Positions 32,931 through 44,865 are shown, counted from the first letter of the stretch. The stretch: DNA of 64,000 nt from Clarireedia homoeocarpa (GCA_001465935.1 LNKV01000018.1:332542-396541), one strand, 5' to 3'. A program made the numbers and translations. The notes: generated from the sequence alone by a model not told the origin.

Positions 32931-33331
32931 CACTACGACGTTCAGTTAGGGTAGTGGGCACATGCCCCACCTACCCCACTTTTAGTGGTTCCAACACCAT
33001 GGACGGGAAGCTTTAGGGTAGTGCAGCTGGAGTGAATTAGGGAATTGCAGCTAGAGTGAATTTCTCAGCAGAACTATCTCGCAAAGTCATTTCTCACTGC
33101 AATCGTTGGGGTCGTAGAGAGGTACTTCAGGTCGGCCATCCTCTCTGCTAGGCGTGCCTAGAAATTTCCACTGCCTCTCTTCGCCTGTAGATGAATAATT
33201 ATCTTACCACTTTCCTAGGACATTCTAGAACCTTCACGACTTGCGGTGGCAAAATTAACAAAGGTATATATTAAACCTTATCCCTTGGAGCCTCTACGAA
33301 ATAGAGATTAATAAAATTTATCATAATTATA

Positions 33332-36300
33332 TTAGGAGAAACAGAATAGCTCTTGCAATTGTTTACGATCAATATCGAAGCTCAAGACACGACCATTGTC
33401 GAATCCAATAGCTACCCGATTACCCCTCTTGTCAAAACATTCCGGCACAAAATCTGGCGGTAGCCGAAGTACAGGTATCGCTCCATAATAGATCCACATA
33501 TCGTTCACTCGGAGATCTTCTAACGACCTAGGATCGAGGCCGGATGTATCTGCAATCATGCTTTGAATTGAAATCCGACCAATATTTGTTAGAATATATT
33601 GACCGTCTGAAGAGAACTGTAGAGACTCGACGATCTCTGACATTTTGATTTCCTTGTATGCACGGAACTTCAGACGGCTACCTACAGCACTACCCAAGAA
33701 TTTAGAGACTTTCAGTGACTTAGTAACGTCCCATAGCTTGACAGTATTGTCGTAAGACCCCGACGCAATCCGCTGGCCGTCCGGCGAGAAGGCTACAGCA
33801 CTGACTAAGATCGAGTGGCCTGCAAGCGTCTTTTGGAGACCGCCTGTCGTTGTATCCCATAACTTAACAGTCTTATCGTCAGACCCCGACGCAATCCGCT
33901 GGCCGTCCGGCGAGAAGGCTACAGCACTAACCCAGCTCGAGTGGCCTGCAAGCGTCTTTTGGAGACCGCCTGTCGTTGTATCCCATAGCTTAACAGTATT
34001 ATCAGCAGACCCCGACGCAATCCGCTGGCCGTCCGGCGAGAAGGCTACAGTATTGACCGAGTCCGAGTGGCCTACAAGCGTCTTTTGGAGACCGCCTGTC
34101 GTTGTATCCCATAACTTAACAGTCTCGTCGCCAGACCCCGACGCAATCCGCTGGCCGTCCGGCGAGAAGGCTACAGTATTGACCCAGCTCGAGTGGCCTG
34201 CAAGCGTCTTTTGGAGACCGCCTGTCGTTGTATCCCATAGCTTAACAGTATTATCAGCAGACCCCGACGCAATCCGCTGGCCGTCCGGCGAGAAGGCTAC
34301 AGTATTGACCGAGTCCGAGTGGCCTACAAGCGTCTTTTGGAGACCGCCTGTCGTTGTATCCCATAACTTAACAGTCTTATCGTCAGACCCCGACGCAATC
34401 CGCTGGCCGTCCGGCGAGAAGGCTACAGTATTGACCGAGTCCGAGTGGCCTACAAGCGTCTTTTGGAGACCGCCTGTCGTTGTATCCCATAACTTAACAG
34501 TCTTATCGTCAGACCCCGACGCAATCCGCTGGCCGTCCGGCGAGAAGGCTACAGTATTGACCGAGTCCGAGTGGCCTACAAGCGTCTTTTGGAGACCGCC
34601 TGTCGTTGTATCCCATAACTTAACAGTCTCGTCGCCAGACCCCGACGCAATCCGCTGGCCGTCCGGCGAGAAGGCTACAGTATTGACCCAGCTCGAGTGG
34701 CCTGCAAGCGTCTTTTGGAGACCGCCTGTCGTTGTATCCCATAGCTTAACAGTATTATCAGCAGACCCCGACGCAATCCGCTGGCCGTCCGGCGAGAAGG
34801 CTACAGTATTGACCCAGCTCGAGTGGCCTGCAAGCGTCTTTTGGAGACCGCCTGTCGTTGTATCCCATAGCTTAACAGTATTATCAGCAGACCCCGACGC
34901 AATCCGCTGGCCGTCCGGCGAGAAGGCTACAGCTCTAACCCAGCTCGAGTGGCCCACTAGCGTCTGGATCAAAGACGCCCACGTCTCTTCCATTTGAGGG
35001 ATTCTTCTCAGCCAACTGGGTATCCTGGCGAGATTGGCCTCCCTCACTACGCTGGTTTCAGGGCTGAAGACTATCGCGGAGCTGTAGACTTGCAGCGGCC
35101 AAATAGCTATAGTCTGGTAGTGTCGTAACAAGAAACGCGTAGCGTCTTTCGCGAGCATTGATAGGGAAGGGTTCTGCTCCTAAGCCTTTCGTTGGGTCAT
35201 AGTTATAAAACTCCATAGCCAATGTTACTTACCTGCGCCATATCTGCTAATGCCTTCAATGCCTCAATAGCGCGCGGGAGCTGGTCTAACCAACTAAGGC
35301 ATTCAAACCACTCCAGCAACTTAGCACTCAGGAACGCAACAACTTCCCCTCGCTCACTAAGAGAGTGCTGTATTAGCGCCATTCGTCCAGTGTCCTTAAG
35401 GGCATCCTTGACGTGTTCCACCCAGAACGTGGCTGCGTAATCCGCGCTAACCAACAGTGCATTCTCGTTCTTGTCCTTTAACTCTTTTATTGATTCACTG
35501 GTTGAATCTGGTCGTCGTAGGTGGAAAATATTGGCTTCGAGTCGTCGAGAGAGATAGGAGAGACAGCTCAGAGAAATCTCGCTATGTCCGTAACGTCCAT
35601 AGGAGTCGAGAGTCGGTTGTCCATCCTTGGCTAGGTAATCTCGAGCGGATTGATGGACGAACTCGATACCAGCCCCTCGATTCCTGATAAATGAAGCACA
35701 TCGATCGATTAGCGCCTCAGTGTCGACCTCATCGTTAGATAGACCTGTCACGCTACCCACTTCTTCTACTGCTAACGGACGATAGACCGTCAGCATCGCC
35801 TTAAGGAGTCGCATACATCCCTTCGCAACAGCAGAGTCGCCTTCGCTGAGTTGATCGAATATCCGACGGTAGAAACCAGGCAAGCCTGGCGGCAAGTCTT
35901 GAATTGTGGTAAATACCTCAGCCCGGCAGACGCTCTCCAGTCTCTTGCACACCAAGTGAACCCACAAAAAAGTGTCCTCAGCTCTTTTAATCAGTTCAGC
36001 CTCCACCTTCTGACGCAGTGCCAGTCCATATTTCTGGCGACGGTCAAGCTCAGCCGCTCGAGTAGCAACGTAAACCTTCACCGCTTCGGCAATGTATTTC
36101 GAGTTGAGATCCAGGCTGACCATCACCTGATCAGATCCATGTAGCAACTCTTGCTCAGCGCTATCCAACGGTCGACTTGTCAACAGCCATTTGATTTTCG
36201 AGTTGAATCCAGTTCGGACAACGAGCTTGAGGAAATCAGCCATGCCGTTGTCTTGACACTCGTCGAGAGCGTCTACAATCACGTATACTCTCCGGCTCTT

Positions 36301-36913
36301 GCAGAGGTTTAACATCTCTAGGAAGATGTCCCAGAGCGTTTGCCATGAGGTAAGGTCTTCGTTAAAGCGTTCAAGAGCCATATCCCAGCGGTAACGTAAA
36401 GGTTCTTTGAGCTCATTTTTCTCAGTTATCAAGCGTAGAATCAGGCCCTTGATAATCGCTTCGATAGTGTTGAGCTCGTAGTTGGTGTATTGGCAGAAGA
36501 AATATGTCACCACGGTCGATGGTTCCTGTAGATTTGAAATCTGGTCGATAAGACCAATCGTCATCATAGTTTTCCCTTTGCCCGCCCCACCCTTGATCCA
36601 AAGGAGGGAGACTTTATCCTGGTTCCGCCATCTCTCATACTTCGAGTCTCGGAGGATCCAGTCGATCGCTTCAGGAAGCAACTTGTCCTTCGCTTTCAGC
36701 CGGTTCATGACGTGAAGCGTATTGGGACATCGTAGAGCGCGAAGACAAGCGCGATCGAGGTCATCGACAGTGTATACTGTACTGAATGTGAGAATGTTTC
36801 CGTCCACATTTATAGGATAGAGGGCGAAGCATACCTGTGCTGAGGTTGACATTGTTAATCTGCGTGGACCCTGGCCCGGCAACGTTTCCCTCGATGTCAA
36901 CACGAGGTGCCAT
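33332..36913 (-). CDS. NACHT-WD40 STAND receptor (fungal NLR-like, HNWD/NWD type)
   Basis: Three exons (36913-36835, 36776-35233, 35179-33332) give 1156 residues. The short N-terminus (26 residues) is rich in Gly, Asn and Gln (NVAGPGSTQINNVN) in place of a large effector domain. The NACHT NTPase has a P-loop GGAGKGKT near residues 89-96 and a Walker B-like YVIVDALDECQD. A linker typical of the class (PLQVYSSAIVFSPE, then SWLRRIP) leads to ten WD repeats of exactly 42 residues from about residue 615 to 1035, then a degenerate C-terminal propeller region. STAND receptors of this type control heterokaryon incompatibility and cell death in fungi. Joining the NACHT and WD parts uses a 53-nt GT-AG intron and restores the family linker. 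It is divergent from the 37230 gene. Confidence 0.9.
33700..34960 (-). repeat. array of ten near-identical 126-bp WD40 units
   Basis: Ten consecutive 126-bp units differ almost only at codons for the residues after GHS (SW, DS or IL), after V (N, R or S), and in SGSxDxT (ADN, GDE, DDK, YDN). The rest, such as VAFSPDGQRIASGS and TVKLWDTTTGGLQKT, is nearly invariant even at third positions. This is the high-internal-conservation pattern described for HET-D/E/R family WD repeats. Confidence 0.93.
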
Positions 36914-37229
36914 GATTTTTTATGTTCGTCCGATAGGCACGCGGTCGAACGTCTACTTGCCACGACTGTAGGGGATGTCGCGATGAGAAAGGACGCAGAT
37001 ACTCATTTACTCCGTCCGCGACAGTGCGAGCTGAGTGACAGCTTGAAAGGTTGCATATAGCCGCCGGAAGCTCGTCTAAAATTAGCCAATGGAGTATCAT
37101 ATCTCAGCATACCAAGGATTTACCTCAGCTGAGGGGTAGTTTTAGCTCGCCTGGAGCCTAGCCTGCTCATCGCGCTGGCACCGCGCTGTCGCCTCCATCT
37201 TTTACAAACTTCAACATTGTATAATCCTG
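36914..37229. promoter_or_regulatory. shared divergent promoter of the NLR gene and its neighbour
   Basis: 316 bp separate the two opposite start codons. No element was recognised. The arrangement would allow co-expression of the pair. Confidence 0.5.
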
Positions 37230-38364
37230 ATGGCCGAAGCAGTGGGCTTAGCATCTTCTCTTCTCACTCTAATTATCTTCGCCTACGACACAAGTAAATC
37301 ACTGTACGAAGCGATTTCCAGCTTCAAGAGTCAACGCCAGGCGATCAAAGATGTTCTGGCCGATCTAGATTCTCTCGTCGCTGTGCTCACCGCGACTCGC
37401 GAGCAGGCTCAACGCTCTCAAGATATTAAAACGCTCGAACCTCTTCGGGAGCCATTGACATGTTGCGTGAAAACATGTCAAGAAATACGCGAAGCGCTCG
37501 ACGTGTGTACAACGCACTCAAAGGACGGTCACGCTAGTGTCCGAGACTGGCTCAAGATGCGATATCGTGAGAAGAGTTTCGATGACATGAAGAATCGACT
37601 TGCTAGTTACAAATCCACGCTTATCATTGCCTTTCAGTTAATCAACATGTAAGCAGACAGCAGATCTCGCTGTTCAAAGCAAAGAAGCTTATCATACTAG
37701 CCAGGACCATGGTACCACGCAAGACTCCCTAAGAGACCTCAAAGACAAGATCAGCGGTACTAAGGAAGATTTGGAAGACCAGCTGGATCAAGTACAACAA
37801 ACCATCAGTACTGCGGACGCATCATTGCGAGAAATCCTCCAGGACGACCAGGCTCGATTACAGAGCAGTCTTGACAATATCACCCAAGCCGAAAGAGTTA
37901 TTGAGAACTCTCCTCCCAAGATCATTATCGAACGCAACCGAGCTGGTCAAGGCAGCCGTGCTATCTTTGGCACAGATACCTCTCAACCGCAGTTCAACCT
38001 GACTGTGGCAGAAAATGAAGCTGGCATAGGTGCGGTGGTGGGCGCTGGTGTGCACAGCCCTGAAACTCTCCAAACACTGCTAGGAAATTCTAGCACACCA
38101 AATTACGCGCTGGTACTTCAGGCTTTGCAGACTCAATCACGAAGCACGAGCGACAGCGCCCTACAGTCTATTCTGCGTACTTTGTCAGCTAAGGAAGACC
38201 AAGACCCTACGGATAAACCGCCGGAAAAGCATGTTCTCACAGAACCAGGAACTTCAGGGTTTGGGGACGGAGCAGGCTCGTCTGAATTGCCCCGAAGGAC
38301 AGTTGGCTCGATGCATGGAAATGTTGGCAACGATAGTAAAGTGCGGGAATACTCTTATCAATGA
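37230..38364 (+). CDS. STAND N-terminal domain protein (PigL_N/HeLo-like), stand-alone
   Basis: Two exons (37230-37648 and 37701-38364) encode 360 residues. The N-terminal part, MAEAVGLASSLLTLIIFAYD then TSKSLYEAISSFKSQRQAIK, is the fungal helical domain usually found at the front of NACHT/STAND proteins. A coiled segment (EDLEDQLDQVQQ) follows, then the conserved block RAGQGSRAIFGTDTSQPQFN, and VVGAGVHSPETLQTLL. The predicted 52-nt intron (GTAAGC to ATACTAG) removes what otherwise looks like a frameshift with a TAA at 37650-37652. Here the domain stands alone, beside an NLR that lacks one. Function is inferred: a signalling partner or a helical membrane-acting effector. The C-terminus may be shortened, because the frame continues sensibly past two TGAs. 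Confidence 0.8.
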
Positions 38365-41300
38365 ATTCGCGTGTTTAGTGATGCACAGCTGGCATCATAT
38401 AGGAAATCGATTGTCTGATCGGATATGGCGAGCGGTGACCATGAAAAGTCGTATAGTTCTTTTCTTCATACTTTTCTATATAAGATTATACTAAGCCCGG
38501 ACCACCCCCAAGTAAAACTTCGGATTGGTCCATTCAAAAGTACAGTCATGTGCCTACGGGATCAGATATACTTACCCTAAATCATACTTTTATAAGGAGT
38601 GACAGCGAGTTACCTTCTGAGCAAGCTGGGAGCGCGAGCGACCAGCGACGGGTCGTTTATTCTATAATATAGGACCCAGTGTTTGGTTTTATTCGGCCAG
38701 TTACTAAATAAAATATGTAGTATCTCAAATTGATCGTATACCTTATGTACCTCGACAGTCTCCGGTATACGCTGTATAGGTACAAATACAGCAGAGCGGT
38801 GGTGTGTGAATCATATCAAAGGTAGTGCGCAAGTAAGAGCTGTTCGCCCAAACAATGAATCGCCGATAGCAAATAGGTACAGTACATCTGTTGGGGGATC
38901 TATACAACAACACATTGAATGATTGGCTATGAATACGGAGAATATAAGATGACCTGATCGATCCATTCCAAATCTGTTCCCATCATCTGATCCTACTCAT
39001 GTGTTCTTGAAAGTCTAGAACCAACAATCAAACAATGAAAGAAGAAGAAAAACGATTTTTGGGCAACAAAAGCGGATACAACGAGATCCTAAATGCCGGA
39101 TCCGATAAGAACGACTCCGGAGGTTGAAAGGACGTGCCGCGTAAAGACGTCGTATGATTGGAGCTAGTCGCGTAAGCCATGCCCCCCTCTTTCCAAAAGA
39201 TGAATCAAGCGAGAGCGCCCAGGGCGCAACATGGCGTCGAATATACGACTGTAAATTGCGTCAGTTTGGGGTTTAGTATGCATGGTCTGACTCCGTCATC
39301 GTACTTGAGAAAAGGACTTTGAAAGAATTGGATCAGAAATTTATCGATATAGCAGAGAGCTTCTCCGGTTCGAGGCTACCAGTAAAAATCTACTTGTCGC
39401 ATTGGATGAAGCTCAAAGTTACCACGACGGGTAATACTCCAAGATGTAAAGGCAGTGAGTCAAGCTATTGTCTGTGAGATCATATGATGTCAGAATCGAG
39501 TAGGTAGTAGTTAGACGGTCGCATGAAACATGAATAAGCCGTGAATAATAACAGCAACGCAACAATTCCGTTTCCACGCAAAGCATCGGATTCCGTTTCT
39601 CCGACTACTGTCTATCTGATCCATAATCTATGAAAGGTACCAAATAGGTAAGTATAATAGTATGATAGTATGATACGGAGCGACGTGGTAAGAAAAGTCG
39701 TGCCACTTGATCTCGATGTGCTTGTAATCGATGTGATGTGTCTGTGATGTAATGTGATGCCAAGCCTCGCAGTTTAAAAATTTCTGCTGTTTTCTCACGA
39801 TGCATTATGCCATGACTACCAGGGGGCGTATTCGGGACGGAAAGACGGACATCGGATTAGAATATGAGAGAACAGGAGGGTGTTGATGAAGAAAAAATGT
39901 TCTCCGCAAGTGGCATCACGCATGGGATTTTGGACTCTTCGACCGGAAATATCGGATGTCGTTGGTTAAAGTGGGGAAAGAGAAGCTAAAGGAACGTGTG
40001 ACTACCAGGAAAAAAGTCACCGAGGGGGAAAACATGGTTGGATGATCGTCACTAGAGCTGCAGCAAGGGCAGCAAGGGCAGCAAGGGCGGCAAGGCAGCA
40101 AGGGTCAGGACAAGGAGGAGAGACGGTTCTACTTCTACTTCGTCCTTACTACAGACAGCTCTTCTTGGTGGTCCTGGGCGAACGAGGATAAAAGAAAGGA
40201 TTAAGAAGTTGATGAATTATCTGATTGGTGGATGCGAACCCGTGTAGCCTTGACATGGGGGAGGTTGCTTCTTACGGTGCAGCCTTGCCAAGTTGCTGTT
40301 TTAACGACATGTCTGTTGTAGGAGGAAGAACTAGAGGGCACATTAATACTGTAATTCATATATTTCTTGGAGAAGAGCCAGCACATAAGACACGGCAAAC
40401 GGTCAGCGGGATCATTCTTGCCGCTGGTTGAAATAGATTGCCAAACGTTCTATTTTCTATTTCTGCTTGAAATTTTCGATGAATAAATAGAATTGCTTAC
40501 GTGCCTAGATGACCGAGAGAGGAGTGATGAAGTAGTGTCGCGCGGCTGTTCTTCTCTGCGCGCATGTTGAATGTGGAAGGATAAGTGGATACCTACCAAG
40601 TAAAGTGGTCAAAGTGGGTATGCGATGCGGCAGGCTTTTCCTGTCGACATGAACGGGCATTCTGCTTGGTGGACAATAAGCAAAGCTGCGAAAAGTAGCG
40701 ACGCAAGCCAAATTGGGTCAAGAAGGTGGTTGGCAGGATTTCCATGTCGGAGAATGAGTGGGAGCTATCTCGCCCAGTAAATCCATTGCGGCGCTCCACC
40801 TTTGACACGGAAGATGAAGTGAGGAACGTTTCAAAAGGATTCTGCGGTTCTGCGGTTCTGCGGTTCTGCGATTCTGCAATTCTGAACTGGCATACAAAGT
40901 AGTATAGCGAGGTCAATATACAGTACTTTGGCACAGCAACAATGAATCAGAGCATATAAAAAAGCTCAGCGCATAGAAAAAAGATCGGCGCATAATTTAC
41001 CCGTAGAAGTAGTTGCTAAGGATAAAATGCCGCCGCTTGCGGTAGTTGGTGACTAGTACTGGTACGTACTGGTACGTACTGGTAGTAGCTCGGAGCTAGT
41101 AGTGGCTCGGGAATAGATGAGTCAGCGGTCCAGTCATCGTCACAGCTCACAGCTCACAGCTCACAGCTCACAATTCCATCCAAAAATTCCCCGATCGGAA
41201 CGTATATTGCCCGATTAGTCTATATCTACATCTCCCAAGTATAAACTTATACTTATACACCTTACTCCGCTTACTACCTTTGACTGTTCAAAACAAGGGC

Positions 41301-41803
41301 GTGACGCGATGTCGGCATGTGCTAAGGTGAATGGTACCCGTGGAGTCGTGGCCGCTTCTATGTGCTCAAAGTCCTTCTACGACCATCTATTCCAATTACC
41401 CTCCGAGTTGTGTTGTCGGAATTTGCGGACTTTGTCACTGTCACCTTATTCTAGGCAAGTATTAATAATGTCTTACCCCTCCGAAAGGTAGAAAGAAGAA
41501 GAAGAAGACAAAGCTATGCCCATTGTCTTTGATTATCCTCATAGGTAAAGAGGAACAGCTCTGACTCCTCTTTCTTTTGTTTCCCTTTTCTTCGTTTGCA
41601 TCATCCGGGTATCAAGCAATATATCATTCCCATACTAGCTCGCAACTGAAAGTCCCTTACCTCACCAGAACCTACTTTCTCTTTGAAATCACAAATATAT
41701 AACATAGGTTACCGGGACTGCCTACTGTGAGTTTCATTAAATACAGTGCCGCCATCTTTATCTCAATTCTTGTCCACAAAAGTACGACATAACAGCAACA
41801 TAC
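38365..41803. other. gene-poor region, 3.4 kb
   Basis: No supported coding region. It has short tandem repeats: GCAGCAAGG units at about 40058-40102, TTCTGCGG units at 40849-40884, GGTACGTACT units at 41060-41082 and CACAGCT units at about 41140-41172. The last 500 bp should carry the promoter and leader of the YTP1-like gene. A leader intron is possible, with its donor in this part. Confidence 0.55.
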
Positions 41804-43751
41804 ATGCCGTCCTATCTGCGGCATCTTAACCCACTAACCAGTGTCGTACTGCTTGGACTTGCGTCTTTAGCAGTCGCACATGGAGACGATGAATCGGATA
41901 TGCATATGGATATGACCGCGGGGCCGGCTTCAACCACTGCACCTACAGAAGTTGAGGATTTCAATAATTACTTCAGGTACACCCAACATGGAGGGCTCAT
42001 GGCAGCTCATATTGCGCTCATGGTGATCGCATGGGTATTTGTTCTACCAATATGTGAGTGCCCCGCAGCATACTGAATCCCGAACATTTCTAACCCACTT
42101 TCTAGGTGTCATGTTCTCCATATCCCGATCGCGGTTTACTCTCCTTACACAATTTGCATTCCTAGCCCTAAATGCCGGCGGAGTCCTCTGCAGCACGATC
42201 TACAACGCCAGTACACCAGACCTGTACCCGAACAATGCGCATCATAAGATCGGATGGCTTTTAACATGGATATGCTGCGCACAAGTGGTCATTGGAGTGA
42301 TCAGTGCTTATGCAGGGCACAAAGATGATAAAAAGAAGGATTCTGGATACACACCAGTATCGACGGAAGCCATGGCAGAACATACTCGCAGACTCCAAAG
42401 ACACGACAGTCGATTCTCCAATGATAGCGGCCAAGGAACGGAACCAAACACCGAGTCATTGAGAAGTCAATCAATTTCAGTGGATGGGGATGAGGAAATC
42501 ACTCTAAATGAGGAAGAGAAGGACGAATCTGAGGCGGAGAAGACTACCTTGATGAAAGGTACAAAGCTTGATAAATACCTTTCGAGGAGACTTCCGGGGT
42601 TAATCTCAATGCGCATTCTGCGAGTTCTTGAATTCGCATATAATGTTGTGGACCGTCTAATTCTCATTTTGGGATTTGTCGCATTGACAACCGGAATTGT
42701 GACTTATGGTGGTCTCTTCGTAAGTTTTACCGGCACAGGACCTTCACATCAGTTACTAACTATCTTCTAGAAAGGTGATCGGATTTTCAGCGGTCTCGCT
42801 CACTTCATCAAAGGTTCGGTTTTCTTCTGGTATGGAATCTTGACACTTGGTCGTTGGGCAGGATGTTTTGCCGAGCTCGGATGGTCTTGGAACATCAAGC
42901 CAACTGAAAGTCGACGATTTCAGCCCAGCGCTGAATTTGTGGAAAGTTTCCTCATTTTCTTCTACGGATCTACAAATGTATTTTTGGAGCATCTGGCTGC
43001 TTGGGGAGGCGAATGGACTGCACAGGATCTTGAGCATCTTTCAATCACGGTTATGTTCATTGGTGGTGGTTTGGTAAGTGCTTCCGAAACTGTAAAGACG
43101 GAGTTCATCTGCTAACGGACTTAGTGCGGTATGTTCATCGAATCCAACAAAATCAGAAACTTCCTCAATGCCACCGTCCAAGACTCCTCGTCCGAAATAT
43201 CCTTTCACCCCGATGCAAAAGAGCCGAAAACTTATCGTTTCTCAATGAACCCCATTCCAGCACTAGTTATTATGCTCCTCGGTATGATGATGAGTTCGCA
43301 CCATCAACATTCTATGGTTTCAACTATGATCCATAAGCAATGGGGCAACTTACTCGTCGGTGCTGCTTTCGCTCGTGCAGCTACTTATGTCGTGTTTTAC
43401 TTATCACCTCCCACTTCTATTTTGCCCGGTAGACCCCCAACGGAATTAATTACTGCGTTTGCGCTTATGGCTGGTGGATTCGTTTTTATGGCTAGCGTAT
43501 GTTTTTACCCCTTTCACCTCTCGCTTCTTCCCGTGGATGATTATTACTGGGTCAAGACTAACAAAATGAAATAGGCGGTAGATGTTATTAAATCAATCGA
43601 GCTTAATGATCTAGATGCCATGTTTGTGTTTACTGTCTCGATGGGTTTGATCACCTTCTTGATGGCGTGGGTTATTCTCGTTATTGCTATTAAGGGATGG
43701 GCGGTACGAAAGGAGAGGAGATGGTTGGGTGGGTTTGTGGATAATGCTTAA
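41804..43751 (+). CDS. YTP1-like multi-spanning membrane protein
   Basis: Five exons (41804-42053, 42106-42719, 42771-43073, 43125-43496, 43575-43751) encode 571 residues. A signal peptide or first helix (LTSVVLLGLASLAVAHG) is followed by a His/Met/Asp-rich stretch (DDESDMHMDM). Then come several membrane helices: the N-terminal DUF2427-type part with GGLMAAHIALMVIAWVFVLP, an acidic cytosolic loop of about 100 residues, and the Ytp1 C-terminal part with HFIKGSVFFWYGILTLGRWA, LEHLSITVMFIGGGLCGM and SSHHQHSM. The paired His/Met clusters suggest metal contact, but the function of the family is not established. All splice junctions keep frame. Confidence 0.88.
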
Positions 43752-44764
43752 TTGTGAGAGCGGGGCTCTTTTATGATCAGGGATTCGTTTGCGTGGCACG
43801 AGATTGATTGAGACGAGCTGGGATGAACATTGGATAGGGACTTAATGATCAAGTTACGAGATATGATATTATCGGGTTGGTTGCATGGAACTAATGAATG
43901 AGGGCTGAGGATTGAGGTGGTTATGATATCAGGCAGAGCATGACATGATGCATGCAATGCGATGAAGATGGAAAGAGGGGGGGGGGGGGTGGTTTTGACG
44001 GCGTTAAGATACCATGGATTGTTTTTTCTTCTTTATTCCTCAGACTGCACTGCACTAGCTTCCTCATGCGTTGTCTTTCTTTGCTTGGAATGGAATGGAG
44101 TTATGTCGCGTTATGTTTTGTGATACCATATCATAGCATTGAGTTATGTTGTATTGTGTTGAGGTGAACAAGATGAGATGAGAAAGATGCAAGACAGAAG
44201 ATATGAGTAGAGGAATGGATGGACGGAGGAAGACTTAGGTAGATAGGGAAGGGAACATTCTTATTATTAAAATACTTTCAGTTAGTTCCAATTCCCTCTT
44301 ACGGTATTTGCCATCTTGATCTTGACCTTAAAGAGTCGGTGCGTATTTTATATTGAATCGAATCGAATCGAATCGGATTCTTGGGATCGTGTGTACGATT
44401 CGATATATAGATAGACTGTTTGGTGGGCTATTTCTTGATTGGCGCTGCCGTTGAAAGAGAGTGTGTTGTCGTGAGGGTTCAAGCGCGATTGATTGATGTG
44501 TTAGGTTACTACTTACTGCGTGGTACAGTACTTACTTATACGCATGCATCGCATCTATCTCTCTACCAGACTATCCTTACCCCATCCCTCCGATTCATTT
44601 CTTCTTCATTACTAAATTATTTACTATCTCTGCTGGATGGATGTAAACCACTTCTCGACTTTTTTTTTTTCATCGTCACATCCTACCGGGTTAGTTTTTT
44701 GGGTTATATAAATAGTAATAGTGGAAAATCAGGCACATTAAAACCACAAACTTGAGTTGATCAA
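43752..44764. other. intergenic, between YTP1-like gene and tRNA-Ser
   Basis: No gene seen. A G-run of about twelve lies at 43978-43989, and AATCG repeats at about 44356-44374. Confidence 0.5.
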
Positions 44765-44860
44765 GTCAGCTTGCCAGAGTGGTTAATGGGTAAGACTTGA
44801 ATGAAATAATTCGGTTATCTTATGGCTTCGGCCTCGTAGGTTCAAATCCTGCAGCTGACG
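44765..44860 (+). tRNA. tRNA-Ser (anticodon UGA) with a 15-nt intron
   Basis: The acceptor stem GTCAGCT pairs with AGCTGAC, followed by discriminator G. The D arm contains CCAGAGTGGTTAATGG. The anticodon stem TAAGA (44791-44795) pairs with TCTTA (44818-44822); the loop is CTTGAA plus A, with anticodon TGA at 44798-44800. A 15-nt intron at 44802-44816 sits one base 3' of the anticodon, the canonical place. A long variable arm (GGCTTCGGCC) marks a class II tRNA, and the T arm is GTAGG-TTCAAAT-CCTGC. Mature length is 81 nt before CCA. Confidence 0.95.
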
Positions 44861-44865
44861 ATTGA

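Larger units (their letters stand above)
29794..33331. other. gene-poor region with repeats
   Basis: I find no supported gene in about 3.5 kb. Contents include a poly-T tract of 26 T, one G and 12 T at 30608-30646, a (CGACCA)n stretch near 31480-31502, and a run of 14 Gs at 31682-31695. The part from about 32180 to 33000 is repeat debris: one arm of a dispersed inverted repeat, short AGGCCT/AGGCTT hairpin repeats and a GCCCCAC hairpin, each listed separately. Confidence 0.6.

Noticed and set aside
34053..34997. Plus-strand open frame of 314 codons through the WD array
   Set aside because: It is the antisense of ten 126-bp WD units. Because 126 is divisible by three, a stop-free antisense frame repeats; there is no independent protein motif.
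35180..35232. NACHT and WD40 parts as two separate genes
   Set aside because: A 53-nt GT-AG intron joins them in frame and the joined linker matches the usual NACHT-WD40 linker.
37641..37700. Frameshift/stop (TAA 37650-37652) making the STAND-domain gene a pseudogene
   Set aside because: A 52-nt intron with GTAAGC donor and ATACTAG acceptor removes it and keeps frame, so an intact two-exon gene is the simpler reading.
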